Shown in pieces: positions 3,890 through 5,227 of a stretch of 5,227 bases of DNA (the first letter of the stretch is position 1; every line of letters begins with the position of its first letter). A program made the translations under genes and the position numbers. The stretch is from Deltaproteobacteria bacterium. Its GTDB lineage: Bacteria; Desulfobacterota_B; Binatia; UBA9968. The DNA is taken from NCBI GenBank assembly GCA_005879255.1, contig VBKY01000386.1, positions 1 through 5,227 on the forward strand, given 5' to 3'. The notes under the pieces are model-generated. The model made no database searches. It was not told where the DNA came from and saw only the letters and a list, made by a program, of their open reading frames with translations.

Positions 3890-5227
3890 GCAACCTATTT
3901 GAGATCGTAAGTCCTTCATATCTACTTTTTCCTGCGCTTGTTGGGACGATGATCATGGGATTGGTATGTCCGCTCGTCGGATCTTACCTCGTTCTTCGCC
4001 GCACAGTGTTTCTTGGATTGACGCTTCCCGAAATCGCCGCTGCCGGAGTTTCTTTTACCCTTTGGTTGCAAGAAACCGGCGTTTTTCCAGGGTTGAATCA
4101 AAGCGAACGCGGCATCGGCATGGTCGGTTCACTCGTGTTTACGTTCTTGGGCATGGGGCTGCTCGGCTATCTGGAGCAGCGTGGAAAAGGCTTGGCGGAA
4201 GGCCGCCTGGCCGCTGCCTATGCATTTGCCGGGGGATTGACCATCTTATTTATGGTTTTTAATCCGGCTGGTCAGATCGAAGTTCTTAATTTACTAAAGG
4301 GGGAAGTGATCGCTCTGTCGAAAGGCGAACTGAAACTGTTGGCGATAGTGTTCGGCGCGGTGTTCGCGGCAATGCTGGCTTTCCACCGAGAATTTCTCTT
4401 GATTTCGTTCGACCGCGACTTGGCTTTTCTTTTGAAGGGTCGGCAGGTGATTTGGGACGTGCTGCTGTATCTTCTTGCCGGCCTGATCATTGCTTTTGGC
4501 GTGATCCTGGCGGGGCCGCTGTTGATTTTTGGTTTTCTTGTGTTGCCGGCGCTTGCGGCGCGGCCGTTGGTAAAGCGGATGACTTCATTCTTAATGCTTT
4601 CGTCCGTGCTTGGTTTGGTAATGGCGTTTTTTGGGTTCTATAGCTCGGTGCGCCTGGACCTTCCTCTAGGACCGACCGACGTGACACTGGGATGTTGCAT
4701 TATTTTTTTGGCGTACGGGCTCAGTCGCATCTCAACCAGGACGGGGGCCACGCTGCTGGTGCTTATCTGCGTTGCCGTATTCATGAGTGGCTGTAGTGCT
4801 AAAGTCGCCGAGCCACCCGTTCCCGAGGCTAAAGCAATACATTCAGAGCAGCTCTGGTTGGCTAAAGTAAAGAACAGCACTGGCCTGCCGTTGCTTTTGC
4901 CGACTATGAATCCGCTTCGGTCGCTCGCTGAAATGGCCGGAAAAACTTCGTCGGATTATCGCCAGAGCGTGATGGATTTATTGCGCGAAAACTTGAGAAC
5001 CGAACTTGAGCAAAGAGGCTTCAGGATTTCCTTGCCCGAAGAGGCGGACGCGCGTTTTAGCGCTTTTTCTTCCGACAGCGGCGTTGCTGTTCGATTGGCG
5101 CGTGACGGAAAACTCTCGGGCGCGGTGTTCGTCAGTGAGATCTGGCGTTGGGAAGGCGAAACGCAAAAGTACGTGCGTGCTTTGGTCGATTTCAAACTAA
5201 TCCGCATTGACGATGGCGCTGTGCTTT
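3886..5227 (+). CDS. znuB: ABC-3 family metal permease (ZnuB type) fused in frame to a lipoprotein-like domain; 3' end outside window
   Basis: GTG 3886 overlaps the ATPase stop as GTGA, with GAGAGG (3872-3877) eight bases upstream. The frame then has no stop for 447 codons to the window edge. Residues 1-282 form a complete ABC-3 permease: hydrophobic helices at roughly 13-36, 43-63, 77-97, 107-127, 149-167, 188-226 (probably two), 232-252 and 264-280, with PEIAAAG (48-54) in the usual SHA-LPG position and the family-ending segment RLDLPLGPTDV (256-266). Family members usually end soon after this. Here SRISTRTGA (280-288) leads into a second hydrophobic stretch, TLLVLICVAVFMSG, and Cys303, a textbook lipoprotein signal. 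Residues 304-447 are soluble: a Pro-rich linker, LAKVKNSTG (325-333), SVMDLLRENLRTELEQRGF (361-379), GAVFVSEIWRWEGE (412-425) and VRALVDFKLIRIDDGAVL (430-447). This part resembles the protein at 1-426. The basic residues before the extra helix favour a periplasmic location for the domain. A lost stop codon or an assembly error is the main alternative to a true fusion. Confidence 0.85.
   Translation, partial: MSNLFEIVSPSYLLFPALVGTMIMGLVCPLVGSYLVLRRTVFLGLTLPEIAAAGVSFTLWLQETGVFPGLNQSERGIGMVGSLVFTFLGMGLLGYLEQRGKGLAEGRLAAAYAFAGGLTILFMVFNPAGQIEVLNLLKGEVIALSKGELKLLAIVFGAVFAAMLAFHREFLLISFDRDLAFLLKGRQVIWDVLLYLLAGLIIAFGVILAGPLLIFGFLVLPALAARPLVKRMTSFLMLSSVLGLVMAFFGFYSSVRLDLPLGPTDVTLGCCIIFLAYGLSRISTRTGATLLVLICVAVFMSGCSAKVAEPPVPEAKAIHSEQLWLAKVKNSTGLPLLLPTMNPLRSLAEMAGKTSSDYRQSVMDLLRENLRTELEQRGFRISLPEEADARFSAFSSDSGVAVRLARDGKLSGAVFVSEIWRWEGETQKYVRALVDFKLIRIDDGAVL
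4708..4794 (+). other. Internal lipoprotein-type signal sequence with lipobox inside the permease reading frame
   Basis: Residues 275-303 of the permease frame have the three parts of a lipoprotein signal: a polar basic region with Arg281 and Arg285, a hydrophobic core TLLVLICVAVF, and the lipobox FMSG-C with Cys303 (codon 4792-4794). The following SAKVAEPPVPEAKA is the flexible, Pro/Ala-rich tether typical just after the lipidated cysteine. Possible separate starts in the same frame are TTG 4708, which gives a well-proportioned signal but no ribosome site, and GTG 4681, with AGGA at 4668-4671 nine bases upstream but an overlong hydrophobic start. Lgt/Lsp processing of an internal signal is inference. 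Confidence 0.6.

Noticed and set aside
3966..4262. 98-residue + strand frame inside the permease gene
   Set aside because: It is an Arg/Ser-rich alternative-frame reading within the transmembrane-coding permease segment and has no features of its own.

Overview
The window looks like chromosomal DNA from a Gram-negative (diderm) bacterium. It encodes an outer-membrane beta-barrel protein, a periplasmic binding protein and lipoprotein-type domains. The lineage cannot be fixed from the sequence. The protein style (a coiled-coil porin ending in an IGAHTHGF-type strand, and a binding protein with a DLHPKGNPH motif) recalls uncultured soil or groundwater phyla such as Acidobacteriota, Methylomirabilota or Binatota-like groups, but that is an impression from memory, not a search result.

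Layout, all genes on the + strand. 1-426: 3' end of a small protein resembling the GNA1162/DUF799-type lipoprotein family. 427-554: intergenic DNA with a bulged 51-nt inverted repeat (473-523) and a possible sigma70-like promoter whose -35 box lies in its right arm. 555-851: a probable small exported or membrane-anchored protein with a Cys-x-Cys motif and a C-terminal RAPP motif, unnamed. 852-957: leader with a candidate promoter and imperfect palindrome. 958-2208: outer-membrane porin-like protein with signal peptide and N-terminal coiled coil. 2232-3161: metal-binding periplasmic protein (ZnuA/TroA family). 3167-3889: its ABC ATPase (ZnuC type). 3886-5227: ABC-3 (ZnuB type) permease, open at the window's right edge.

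Together, 958 to the right edge form a compact metal-import operon. The porin would admit the ion through the outer membrane, the binding protein would capture it in the periplasm, and the ATPase/permease pair would drive it across the inner membrane. Zinc is the likeliest substrate and manganese is possible; sequence alone does not decide. Gaps are 23 nt and 5 nt, then a 4-nt GTGA overlap, so tight co-transcription and translational coupling are expected.

The most unusual point is that the permease frame does not stop where ABC-3 permeases normally end. It runs in frame through a lipoprotein-type signal (lipobox FMSGC, Cys303) into a periplasmic-type domain of at least 144 residues that resembles the partial protein at the left edge. 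The transporter is therefore flanked by two related lipoprotein-like domains, one of them apparently fused to the permease. This may be a true fusion, a polyprotein cut at the lipobox, or two genes whose separating stop was lost or mis-sequenced.
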